A stretch of DNA of 37,898 bases, taken from Pseudomonadota bacterium (GTDB taxonomy: Bacteria; Pseudomonadota; Gammaproteobacteria; Burkholderiales; Burkholderiaceae_C). The notes under the pieces are model-generated. The model was not told the origin of the DNA. It saw only the letters and a list, made by a program, of their open reading frames with translations, and made no database searches. Below, piece by piece: positions 1 to 7,147 of the stretch. The stretch covers positions 1 to 37,898 of the forward strand of contig JAFEEF010000042.1 in the NCBI GenBank assembly GCA_018241265.1, read 5' to 3'. How positions within the stretch are numbered: position 1 is the stretch's first letter; the number at the start of each line of letters is the position of its first letter. Position numbers and translations under genes: made by a program.

Positions 1-1291
1 CGCCCTTGGTCATCTCGCGCTCGGTCGCGGTCTGCGACGCCTTGAGCGCCTGGTCCACCGTCTCCTTGCCCGCCAGCGCCGAGCTCATCTGCTGGCCCAC
101 TGCGATGCCGATCGCCTGGAACTCGGGGATCGCGGCGTACTGCACGCCGACGTACGGCGACTTCGGCAAGGTGCTGTCGTTCGGGTTGGCGCTGTTGATC
201 GCGGCCAGCTCGGCCGGTGCGAACTTGGCGACCTTCTGGAACTCGGGACTCGCATAAGTCGACTTGCGCGTACCGGTCGGCACGTGCTCCCAGCCGGCGG
301 TCTTGGCGATGAGCTGGATGTACTCCTTGGACGTCGCCCAGCGGATGAACTTCTGCGCCGCCTCGGCGTTCTTCGACGATGCCGGCACCGCCAGATTCCA
401 CGACCACAGCCAGTTCGCGCCCTTCGGCGTGACGGCCGTCGGCGCCTGCGCGAACGCGACCTTGTCGGCGACCCTGCTCTGCTTCGGATCGCTGATGAAC
501 GACGCGGCGATCGTCGCGTCGATCCACACGCCGCACTTGCCTTCGTTGAACAGCGCGAGGTTCTCGTTGAAGCTGTTCGCCGACGCGCCGGGCGGGCCGT
601 ACTTCTTCATCAGGTCGACGTACTGCGTGATCGCGTCGTGCCACGGCTTGGTGTCGATCTGCGGCTTCCAGCTCATGTCGAACCACTGGCCGCCGTAGGT
701 GTTGACCATGGTCGTCAGGAACGCCATGTTGTCGCCCCAGCCCGGCTTGCCGCGCAGGCACAGGCCATAGACGCCCTTGGCCGGATCGTGGATCTTCGAG
801 ACGATGTCGGCCATCTGCGTCCAGGTCGGATGCTCGGGCATCGTCAGGCCCTTGGCCTGCACGAGGTCGGCACGGTACATCGTCATCGAGCTCTCGCCGT
901 AGAACGGCGCGGCGTAGAGCTTGCCGTCCTGCGACAGGCCGCTGCGGATCGCCGGCAGCAGGTCGTCGACGTCGTACGCGGCATCGGTCTTGATCTCGGC
1001 CAGCCAGCCTTTCTTGCTCCAGATCGGCGCTTCGTACAGACCGATCGTCATGACGTCGAACTGGCCGCCCTTGGTCGCGATGTCGGTCGTGACGCGCTGG
1101 CGCAGCACGCCTTCTTCGAGCGTCACCCACTTGAGCTTGATGTCCGGGTTGGCCTTCTCGAAGTCGGCGGTGTGCTTCTGCATCTCGATCATGTGGCCGT
1201 TGTTCACGGTGGCGATGACGAGATCGGTGGCGGATGCGGCGGTGGCGGCTGCAAGGCCGAGGCCCAGGACGAGGACGGGCTTGAGCGTCAT
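1..1291 (-). CDS. Sugar/polyol ABC transporter substrate-binding protein (partial, C-terminus off the left edge)
   Basis: Periplasmic solute-binding protein of extracellular family 1, of the sorbitol/mannitol (SmoE/MtlE-like) type, that would deliver a sugar or sugar alcohol to an ABC importer. The 430 visible codons start at ATG 1291, preceded by a GAAGGAG Shine-Dalgarno. A signal peptide (MTLKPVLVLG then an Ala-rich stretch) ends near ASA-TDL at about residue 22. The mature part starts TDLVIATVNN, followed by a KHTADFEKANP segment; further in come FDVMTIGLYE, YGESSMTMYRADL and FNEGKCGVWID, all characteristic of the family. No stop is reached; the frame is still open at base 2 (REMTKG). Permease and ATPase genes, if present, would lie left of the window. 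A 26-base near-palindrome sits about 95 bases upstream of the start. Family assignment is confident; the exact sugar is not known. Confidence 0.9.
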   Translation of the reverse strand, partial: MTLKPVLVLGLGLAAATAASATDLVIATVNNGHMIEMQKHTADFEKANPDIKLKWVTLEEGVLRQRVTTDIATKGGQFDVMTIGLYEAPIWSKKGWLAEIKTDAAYDVDDLLPAIRSGLSQDGKLYAAPFYGESSMTMYRADLVQAKGLTMPEHPTWTQMADIVSKIHDPAKGVYGLCLRGKPGWGDNMAFLTTMVNTYGGQWFDMSWKPQIDTKPWHDAITQYVDLMKKYGPPGASANSFNENLALFNEGKCGVWIDATIAASFISDPKQSRVADKVAFAQAPTAVTPKGANWLWSWNLAVPASSKNAEAAQKFIRWATSKEYIQLIAKTAGWEHVPTGTRKSTYASPEFQKVAKFAPAELAAINSANPNDSTLPKSPYVGVQYAAIPEFQAIGIAVGQQMSSALAGKETVDQALKASQTATEREMTKG

Positions 1292-1384
1292 GGAAAGTCT
1301 CCTTCGTTGTGTGCGATTGGCGGGATGCACGTCGCATCCGCGGGCTGAAAGATAGACGTATCGAAATGACCCATTTGGTACTTC

Positions 1385-1410
1385 GCAAGAAAGTACATGT
1401 ACTCTCTTGC
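1385..1410. promoter_or_regulatory. 26-base near-perfect palindrome, probable operator of the sugar-transporter gene
   Basis: The core AGTACATGTACT (1392-1403 region) is a perfect 12-base palindrome. It is flanked by GCAAGA on the left and TCTTGC on the right, which pair with each other; overall 24 of 26 positions are symmetric. It lies about 95 bases upstream of the binding-protein start. Sites of this length and symmetry are usual for dimeric repressors or activators. The regulator is not visible in the window. Confidence 0.65.
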
Positions 1411-1496
1411 GCTGATCGACTGGTGGTTTCCTGGATGTACGCCAGAAAGAGCCAGCCGAACGTCGATACGCCCGGCTTCGACGCAACGGAGGCCTG

Positions 1497-2018
1497 TCAG
1501 CGCACCGCGAGGCGACCGGCCAGGTCGGCGAGGGCGGCGTCCACGCTGGGGTGCAGCGGCGTCGAGCAGGCCAGCATCAGGTTGAGGGGCTGACCGAACG
1601 ACTCGACCAGGTAGCCGTGCGCCGCGTCCAGCGTGCGGCCGGCCGCATCGAGCATGCAGCCGCAATGCTCGGCGACGCGTGCTTCGTAAGCCCGGTGCGG
1701 CGCGGGCAGCCAACCTGCCACCGGCTTGCCCAGCGCCACCGCGTAGCCGAGCTCGAACACGGTGCCGCTGTCCGGCTCGAGCGGATTGCGAAACGGCTGC
1801 AGGTTCGCGAGCAGGCCATCGCAAGCCGCGATCAATGCGAGGTTGGCGTCGAGGATACGCCGGGCCAGCGCCGCGTCGTGGGCGCCGCTGCCGATGCCGC
1901 CGTCGGACGGCTGGACGCCGCGCAAGCCGAATTCCGCGCAGCGGGCGCACAGGCGATTGAAGTGTGCCGCGGCATCGGCAAGGAACACGTCGGGACCCGC
2001 CAGGTAGATCTGCTTCAT
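1497..2018 (-). CDS. Nucleoside 2-deoxyribosyltransferase family protein
   Basis: 173-residue cytosolic enzyme of the nucleoside 2-deoxyribosyltransferase family, which cleaves or transfers the N-glycosidic bond of (deoxy)nucleosides in base salvage. Visible landmarks are the N-terminal strand IYLAGPDVF (residues 4-12), the acidic segment ACDGLLANLQPFR (65-77), and DSGTVFELGYAVALGKPV (83-100), which holds the expected catalytic glutamate (Glu89) after Asp83. A C-terminal NLML element is also typical. Full length for the family. No good Shine-Dalgarno precedes ATG 2018, so the start rests on the conserved N-terminus. It stands alone upstream of the sugar-transporter gene, 205 bases away, and is probably not in the same operon because the palindrome lies between. 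The natural substrate could be a deoxynucleoside or a modified nucleotide. Confidence 0.88.
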   Translation of the reverse strand: MKQIYLAGPDVFLADAAAHFNRLCARCAEFGLRGVQPSDGGIGSGAHDAALARRILDANLALIAACDGLLANLQPFRNPLEPDSGTVFELGYAVALGKPVAGWLPAPHRAYEARVAEHCGCMLDAAGRTLDAAHGYLVESFGQPLNLMLACSTPLHPSVDAALADLAGRLAVR

Positions 2019-2281
2019 GTCGGGAGGCTTTGCAGTGGCGCGCCGGGAATGCGGTCAAAGGAGGTCAGATCGAAAGCATCGGTAACAACCACCCCAGGGG
2101 GCGGGATGGTCCGGCCCGGAACTTGCGAAACGAGCACAGCGGCTTGAGCAATGCTGCGATGGGCCAAAGGATGCGCGTATCTCCGTCGGGCGATCTTCAC
2201 AAGTTCCTACAACCGCCGCCCGACCGGCACCGGATACTGATTCTCAGGGGAGGCAATCCTCCGTTTGTTCGAGGAGCGCCG

Positions 2282-2440
2282 ATGAATGCTGCGGAGTTTG
2301 CGATGAAGCTGGAATTGCCGGCGCCGGATCCGGGCATCACGGAATACGTCTGCTTCCTGAACGTTCCGGTGCTGATGGCTTGCGTCGGAAGCTGGGGCCT
2401 CGTGCTGCTGGTCGGCACGCGGCTCGCCGCGCTGTTCTGA
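2282..2440 (+). CDS. Small single-pass membrane protein, unknown function
   Basis: A 52-residue ORF starting at ATG 2282 with a strong GAGGAG ribosome-binding site at 2271-2276. The first 25 residues are soluble and acidic/proline-rich (KLELPAPDPGITEY). Residues from about 28 to the end form one hydrophobic segment (NVPVLMACVGSWGLVLLVGT) closing with RLAALF. No family is recognised. It is transcribed divergently from the deoxyribosyltransferase and convergently with the ABC permease that ends at 2480. A short hairpin, GGAGG-CAAT-CCTCC at 2249-2262, sits just before the ribosome-binding site. Coding status rests on the ribosome-binding site and the membrane-protein-like composition only. Confidence 0.45.
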   Translation: MNAAEFAMKLELPAPDPGITEYVCFLNVPVLMACVGSWGLVLLVGTRLAALF

Positions 2441-2479
2441 TCCGCCCGGTTCGTTCCCCCGGTTCGGCCATGCGGCCGG

Positions 2480-3283
2480 CTAGGTGCCGCTCGACGCATA
2501 GTGGCCCACTCCCCGGTTCCAGGCGACTGACGACAGCGCGAGGAACATGAAGCCGGCTGCCGGCGACACCGTGCCGACCCAGGGCGGCGACCCGAGCGGG
2601 TCCGTCCGTCCGAGGATGACGAGCACCGGAAAGTAGGCCACGCAGGCCAGCGGCACCGCGAACGTCAGAAACTGACGAAACCACCGCTCGTAAATCGAAA
2701 GCGGATATTGCCCGGCCTCGACGCCGCCGTAGGTCAGCACGTTGGCGACTTCGAGGCTGTCGATGGTCCAGAACGCCAGCGTCGCCTGCAGTACGAGGAT
2801 GCCGCAGAACAGCGCGACGCCTCCGGCGAGCGCCCACAGCGCGAGCAGCACTGTCGCCGCGGTCCAGTCGATCGGCACGGCGCGCGTTGCGAACACGACG
2901 ACGACCACGCCGGTCGCGACGCGGCCGAGCCGGCTCAGCCGCACGTCATGGCCGGTGAGTTGCAGCGTCAGCGCCCGCGGCCGAAGCAGCAGGCGATCGA
3001 AGGCGCCGGTGCGCAGGAGCTCGGCGCCGAGCACGTCGAAGCCGCGCGTCAGCATGTCGGCCAACGCGAACTGGGCGTTCACCAGGCCGTAGAACAGCGC
3101 CACCTCGCCATAACGCCAGCCCTGCACGCTGCCGAACCGCTCGAACAGCGCCCACACCGCCGCCAGTTCGACGATGGTCGCGAAGAACTGCCCGACGATC
3201 AGCAGCGCCGCCGACGCCGGATATTGCGCCTGGCCACGCAGCGACGCGCTCGCATAGCGCAGGTAGAGCCGGAGGCCGTTCAC
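2480..3283 (-). CDS. ABC-2 type exporter permease, second subunit (COG3694-like)
   Basis: 267-residue integral membrane protein, one of two permeases of an ABC exporter. About six hydrophobic segments are visible. The stretch ALFYGLVNAQFALADMLTRG followed by FDVLGAELLRTGAFDRLLLRP (about residues 60-105) is the hallmark of the uncharacterised COG3694 permeases. The start is GTG 3283 (VNGLRLYLRY), five bases after the stop of the preceding permease, so the two are translationally close. It is the last gene of the minus-strand block that begins with pssA. Transport direction (export) is inferred from the ABC-2 family and the lack of a binding protein; the substrate is unknown. Confidence 0.85.
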   Translation of the reverse strand: MNGLRLYLRYASASLRGQAQYPASAALLIVGQFFATIVELAAVWALFERFGSVQGWRYGEVALFYGLVNAQFALADMLTRGFDVLGAELLRTGAFDRLLLRPRALTLQLTGHDVRLSRLGRVATGVVVVVFATRAVPIDWTAATVLLALWALAGGVALFCGILVLQATLAFWTIDSLEVANVLTYGGVEAGQYPLSIYERWFRQFLTFAVPLACVAYFPVLVILGRTDPLGSPPWVGTVSPAAGFMFLALSSVAWNRGVGHYASSGT

Positions 3284-3288
3284 GCTCG

Positions 3289-4125
3289 TCAGCCGCCCTG
3301 CACCTGCAAGCGCGCCAACGCGCGCGTCATCAGGAGCCGCCCCGCGCCGACCAGCAGCGCGAGCCACATCGCCTGCGTGCAGACGGCGGCAAGCGCCGAC
3401 GCGCCGGCGAGGTGCCCGAAATAGAGACGCAACGGCGTATCGAGCAGCGCGGCGAACGGCTGCCAGCGCAGCCCCGCCTGCAGCGCGTCGGGAAACAGCG
3501 CAAGCGGCAGCAGGTTGCCGGACAGCACGACGACGAGCGGCGTCAGCAGCACGTTGATGCCGCGGTCGCTCAGGCTCGCCAGCACGCCGATGCCGACCAG
3601 CACGATGATGGCCGCCGACAGCAGCGTGCCGAGCGCGATGGCAAGTGCGAACCAGAACGCAGCTTCGAGCGTTGCGGGCGGCTGCCAGGCCCACGCCGCC
3701 AGGCCGATACGCGGAAACACCAAGCCGGCGGCGGTCAGCATCAGCGCGGCGCGCGGCAGCACGCGCGCCAGCAGCCAGCCGAGCGTGCGTGCATACCAGA
3801 GCCCGTAGCAGTCGACCGGCCGCATCCGGTCGTAGGCGACATTGCCGCTGCGCACCAGCAGCGCCAGGTCCGGATCGCCGGTCCACGGCAACAGCGCGAA
3901 CAGCGCCTGCGCGATCCAGACGTAGGTGATGGCGTCGGCCAACGGGATTGCGGCAGGCGCCGTCGCGTGGCGATAGAACGCCGCCAGCACCATCACCTTG
4001 ATGCCGCCCCACCAGCACTGCGTGACGAAGCCGGCGACCGCGGCCGCGCGGTATTGCAGCATCAGCATGAAGCGCGAGCGGAACGCGGCCAGGTACGGCT
4101 GCCACGCCGAATCGGCCGCCGTCAT
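3289..4125 (-). CDS. ABC-2 type exporter permease, first subunit (COG4587-like)
   Basis: 278-residue integral membrane permease paired with the gene that follows. It starts at ATG 4125, overlapping the ATPase stop by three bases. The N-terminus (WQPYLAAFRSRFMLMLQYR) is the usual cytosolic amphipathic helix before TM1. GGIKVMVLAAFYRHA, YVWIAQALFALLPW and the later NVAYDRMRPVDCYGLWYART segment match the COG4587 type, where a short YDxMRP-type loop links membrane segments. About six TM helices are visible. With the COG3694-like permease and the COG4586-like ATPase it should make a complete heterodimeric exporter. The substrate is not known for this family. Confidence 0.85.
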   Translation of the reverse strand: MTAADSAWQPYLAAFRSRFMLMLQYRAAAVAGFVTQCWWGGIKVMVLAAFYRHATAPAAIPLADAITYVWIAQALFALLPWTGDPDLALLVRSGNVAYDRMRPVDCYGLWYARTLGWLLARVLPRAALMLTAAGLVFPRIGLAAWAWQPPATLEAAFWFALAIALGTLLSAAIIVLVGIGVLASLSDRGINVLLTPLVVVLSGNLLPLALFPDALQAGLRWQPFAALLDTPLRLYFGHLAGASALAAVCTQAMWLALLVGAGRLLMTRALARLQVQGG

Positions 4126-5117
4126 GCGCCGTCTCCCGCGCCGTGCAGATCGTAGAAGCGCGCGATCACCGCCTCGATCGGCGCGCGCTCGACATGCACG
4201 TCGTCGACTGCATGCTCGGCGACGATGCGCGCGATCAGCGCCGCGGCATTCGTCCGTCCGGGATCGAAGCGCAGCTCGACCGAGTTCGCGTCGCACGTCA
4301 CCTCTTCCGCGTCGGGCAGCTGCAGGCGCGGCGCCGGACCGCTGAAGTCGATGCGCAGGTGCCGCTCGGCGAGCACCGTGTCGCGCAGCGCATCGAACGG
4401 GCTGTCGGCGAGCACGCGGCCGTGGCCGATCACGATCACGCGCTCCGCCAGCGCCTCGATGTCGTGCATGTCGTGCGTGGTCAGCAGCACCGTGACGCCG
4501 CGCTCGCGGTTCAGCCGCTTGACCACCTCGCGCACCGCGAGCTTGGAGGGCGCGTCGAGCCCGATCGTCGGCTCGTCGAGGAACAGCAGCCGCGGCTCGT
4601 GCAGCAGCGCCGCCGCGATCTCGGCGCGCATGCGCTGGCCGAGCGAGAGCTGACGCGCCGGCTGGTGCAGCACGCTCTCGAGCTTCAGCAGGCCGACGAG
4701 CTCGTCGATGCTCCGGCGGTAGCGCGCCGCCGGCACGCGGTAGATGTCGCGCAGCAACTCGAAGCCATCGATCACCGGCAGATCCCACCAGAGCTGCGTG
4801 CGCTGGCCGAACACCACGCCGATGCGGCCGACATGCGCGATGCGGTCGTCGAACGGCGAACGGCCGTCGACCCGCACGTCGCCCGAGGTCGGCACGAGGA
4901 TGCCCGACAGGATCTTGATCGTCGTCGACTTGCCGGCACCGTTCGGTCCGATGAAGCCGAGCAGTTCGCCTTCGGCCAGACTGAACGAGACGCCCTGCAG
5001 CGCCTCGACGACGCGATGGCGGCGCCGCACGACGCCGCGCAACGCGCCGAGCACGCCCGGATCGCGCTCGGCGACGCGATAGGTCTTCACGAGATCGCGC
5101 ACGACGACCTGCGGCAT
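4122..5117 (-). CDS. ABC exporter ATP-binding protein (COG4586-like)
   Basis: 331-residue ATPase energising the two permeases downstream. Walker A GPNGAGKST is at residues 57-65, the Q-loop region VVFGQRTQLWWDLP near 101-114, the signature LSLGQ at 157-161, Walker B LLFLDEPT at 177-184, and the switch histidine in TTHDMHD. An N-terminal extension with an Arg-rich insert (VVRRRHRVVEAL) before the core strand and a roughly 90-residue C-terminal domain are usual for this exporter class. It starts at ATG 5117, only 14 bases after pssA ends, and its stop overlaps the next start. The close spacing implies co-transcription with phosphatidylserine synthase. All catalytic motifs are intact. Confidence 0.93.
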   Translation of the reverse strand: MPQVVVRDLVKTYRVAERDPGVLGALRGVVRRRHRVVEALQGVSFSLAEGELLGFIGPNGAGKSTTIKILSGILVPTSGDVRVDGRSPFDDRIAHVGRIGVVFGQRTQLWWDLPVIDGFELLRDIYRVPAARYRRSIDELVGLLKLESVLHQPARQLSLGQRMRAEIAAALLHEPRLLFLDEPTIGLDAPSKLAVREVVKRLNRERGVTVLLTTHDMHDIEALAERVIVIGHGRVLADSPFDALRDTVLAERHLRIDFSGPAPRLQLPDAEEVTCDANSVELRFDPGRTNAAALIARIVAEHAVDDVHVERAPIEAVIARFYDLHGAGDGA

Positions 5118-5131
5118 GGCCAAGCGCCGGG

Positions 5132-5749
5132 CTAGAGTTTGGGTATGCGAATCCGGCTCACCATCAGCGAGCCCGACAGCGCGAACAGCAGCACCAGCGG
5201 ATGCAGCTTGAAGCCGCCGACGTGGACGACGCCGAACCAGAGCTGCTCGCCGATCGCGCCTTGCCACGCCGCGATCGCCAGCATCAGCACGAGCACCATC
5301 GAGGTCGGGATCGGCGTGCCTTCGAAGTAGGTGACCTTGCCGGTCTCTTCCGACATCTTCTCGGCCGTCACGTTGTAGCGCGCCAGCCGCGACACGCCGC
5401 AGGCGACGAAGAACACCAGGATCACGCGGTCGTACAGCCCCTGCATGCCGCAACCGTAGGCGATCGCCGCCGGCGCGACGCCGAACGAGATCACGTCGGC
5501 GAGCGAGTCGAGCTCGCGTCCCATCGCCGAGGCGACCTGGCGCCAGCGCGCGATCCGGCCATCGAGCACATCGAAGACCAACGCGACCGGCACCAGCGCG
5601 CACGCGAAGTACAGATGGAAGACCTCGCGCGACTGCAGGTACGACATCACCGAGAACAGCGCGCCGACGCCGCAGTAGGCGTTCGCGAGCGTGAACCAGT
5701 CCGCGAGGTGGAACTCGCGGATCATCGAGAAAGGCTTCGGCCGGTTCAT
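5132..5749 (-). CDS. pssA: CDP-diacylglycerol--serine O-phosphatidyltransferase
   Basis: 205-residue membrane enzyme that would make phosphatidylserine from CDP-diacylglycerol and L-serine, the precursor of phosphatidylethanolamine. The CDP-alcohol phosphatidyltransferase signature is complete: Asp63, Gly64, Ala67, Arg68, Gly77, Asp81 and Asp85. The N-terminal HLADWFTLANAYCGVGALFS and the RYNVTAEKMSEETGKVTYFEGTPIP segment are typical of bacterial type-II PssA. About six to seven TM segments are visible. It is the first gene of a tight block with an uncharacterised ABC exporter. PssA genes are more often found next to psd or ilvC, so this may be the only copy or an accessory one. Another CDP-alcohol transferase specificity is possible but less likely. 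Confidence 0.87.
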   Translation of the reverse strand: MNRPKPFSMIREFHLADWFTLANAYCGVGALFSVMSYLQSREVFHLYFACALVPVALVFDVLDGRIARWRQVASAMGRELDSLADVISFGVAPAAIAYGCGMQGLYDRVILVFFVACGVSRLARYNVTAEKMSEETGKVTYFEGTPIPTSMVLVLMLAIAAWQGAIGEQLWFGVVHVGGFKLHPLVLLFALSGSLMVSRIRIPKL

Positions 5750-5818
5750 CCGGCCTAGGATAGTGCAGTCCGAGGCAGCCGCAGAAGCGACGCCGCCGGC
5801 TGGGTAGCCCGAACGCCG

Positions 5819-7111
5819 CTACATCGTCGTGCGCACGCGCGCGTCGAGCGGCTCGTCGGCAGGCGCTGCGGCTGCGTTGTTGCCGAACCGGCTTTCCGGC
5901 TGCATGCGGAACGCCAGCACGACGCCGAGGCCCATCAGGATCATGCTGCCGACGAAGGGCATCTCCCAGTTGCCGGTGCGATCGATCACGAGGCCGCCGA
6001 TCACCGGGCTGACGATCGCGGCGAACGCCGAGCCGGTGTTCATCATGCCGCTGGCCGTGCCGGAGAACTCGGGCGCGATATCCATCGGGATCGCCCACAT
6101 CGGGCCGATCGTCATCTCGGCAAAGAAGAAGCCGGCCGACAGGCAGGCCAGCGAGACGTACAGGTTGTGCGTCAGCATCAGCGGGATCAGCGCGAGCAGG
6201 GTCAGCAGCATGCAGACCGCGACCATCACGCTGCGCGCCTTCTGCAGGCTGCCGGTCTTGACGAGCAGCTTGTCGGTGACGATGCCGCCGAGCGTGTCGC
6301 CGATGACGCCGGCGAAGAACACGCTGGACGCGAAGATCGCCGACTTCTGCAGGTTCAGGTCGTAGCTGTGCAGGAAGTACTGCGGTATCCAGCTGAGGAA
6401 CAGCCACAAGGTCCAGCCGTAGCAGAAGTAGACGACCGTGACCGGCCACATGCGCCGGAACAGCGGGCCCCACGGCACCGCCGGCTTCTGCGCCGGCACG
6501 CCCGGCAGCACGGCGAGCTCTTCGCGCGTGATGCGCGGATGGTCCTCAGGATGCTCGGTGAAGGTCAGCGCCCACAGCACGACCCAGACGAAGCTGAGCG
6601 CCGCGCAGGCATAGAACGATTCGCGCCAGCCCCAGGTCGTCATGATCGCGACGACCGCCGCCGGCGCCACCGCATTGCCGATGCGCGCCGCGGCATGCGT
6701 GATGCCCTGGCCGAAGCCGCGCTTCTCCTTCGCGATCCAGCGCGACATCGCCGAGGTCGCGGCCGGGAAGGTCGCGCCTTCGCCGAGGCCGAGCAGCACG
6801 CGTGCGACGAGCAGCGAGATCAACCCGCCGGCCATGCCGGTGAGCGCGGTCGCCGCCGCCCACAGCGCGCCGCAAACGAGCAAGGTGCGGCGCGCGCCGA
6901 AGCGGTCGCTGACCCAGCCGCCGATGATCTGGAACACGAGGTACGGATAGGCGAACGCCGAGAACACGAAGCCGATCTCGGTCTTGTTGAGGCCGAAGTC
7001 CTTCGCGAAGCCGGCCGCGGCGGTGCTGACGTTCACCCGATCGAGGTAGGTGATGAAGTACATCAGGCACAGCATGCCGAGGACGACGCTGGTCGCGCGG
7101 AAGAGCTTCAT
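5819..7111 (-). CDS. MFS transporter, anion:cation symporter (ACS) family
   Basis: 430-residue, 12-TM major facilitator carrier of the ACS type (relatives carry hexuronates, glucarate, galactonate, tartrate and other organic anions). Features include the TM1 signature YLDRVNVSTAA (about residues 23-33), loop 2-3 motif GGWVSDRFGARR (64-75) and TM4 ARVLLGLGEGATFPA. It starts at ATG 7111 with a CGGAGAC ribosome-binding site. It follows the aminotransferase by 36 bases on the same strand, so it is very probably co-transcribed and regulated from the operator pair at 8421-8500. Inferred role: uptake of the hydroxy- or oxo-acid metabolised by this locus. The exact substrate cannot be told. Confidence 0.9.
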   Translation of the reverse strand: MKLFRATSVVLGMLCLMYFITYLDRVNVSTAAAGFAKDFGLNKTEIGFVFSAFAYPYLVFQIIGGWVSDRFGARRTLLVCGALWAAATALTGMAGGLISLLVARVLLGLGEGATFPAATSAMSRWIAKEKRGFGQGITHAAARIGNAVAPAAVVAIMTTWGWRESFYACAALSFVWVVLWALTFTEHPEDHPRITREELAVLPGVPAQKPAVPWGPLFRRMWPVTVVYFCYGWTLWLFLSWIPQYFLHSYDLNLQKSAIFASSVFFAGVIGDTLGGIVTDKLLVKTGSLQKARSVMVAVCMLLTLLALIPLMLTHNLYVSLACLSAGFFFAEMTIGPMWAIPMDIAPEFSGTASGMMNTGSAFAAIVSPVIGGLVIDRTGNWEMPFVGSMILMGLGVVLAFRMQPESRFGNNAAAAPADEPLDARVRTTM

Positions 7112-7147
7112 GGCGGTTGTCTCCGTTCGGTCTTGTCTTGCGGGGTG

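Noticed and set aside
2247-2262. GGAGG-CAAT-CCTCC hairpin before the small membrane ORF as a terminator or riboswitch
   Set aside because: The stem is only five base pairs; without conservation it is not enough to call either.
2480-4105. Apparent fusion of the two ABC permeases in one 541-residue frame
   Set aside because: Only the last 267 residues are the real permease; the first half is the wrong frame of the other permease. The genes are separate, with GTG 3283 as the second start.
4122-6473. 783-residue ORF suggesting the ATPase is fused to an N-terminal domain
   Set aside because: The extra part is an alternative frame through pssA and the MFS gene; the ATPase starts at ATG 5117 with the normal N-terminus.
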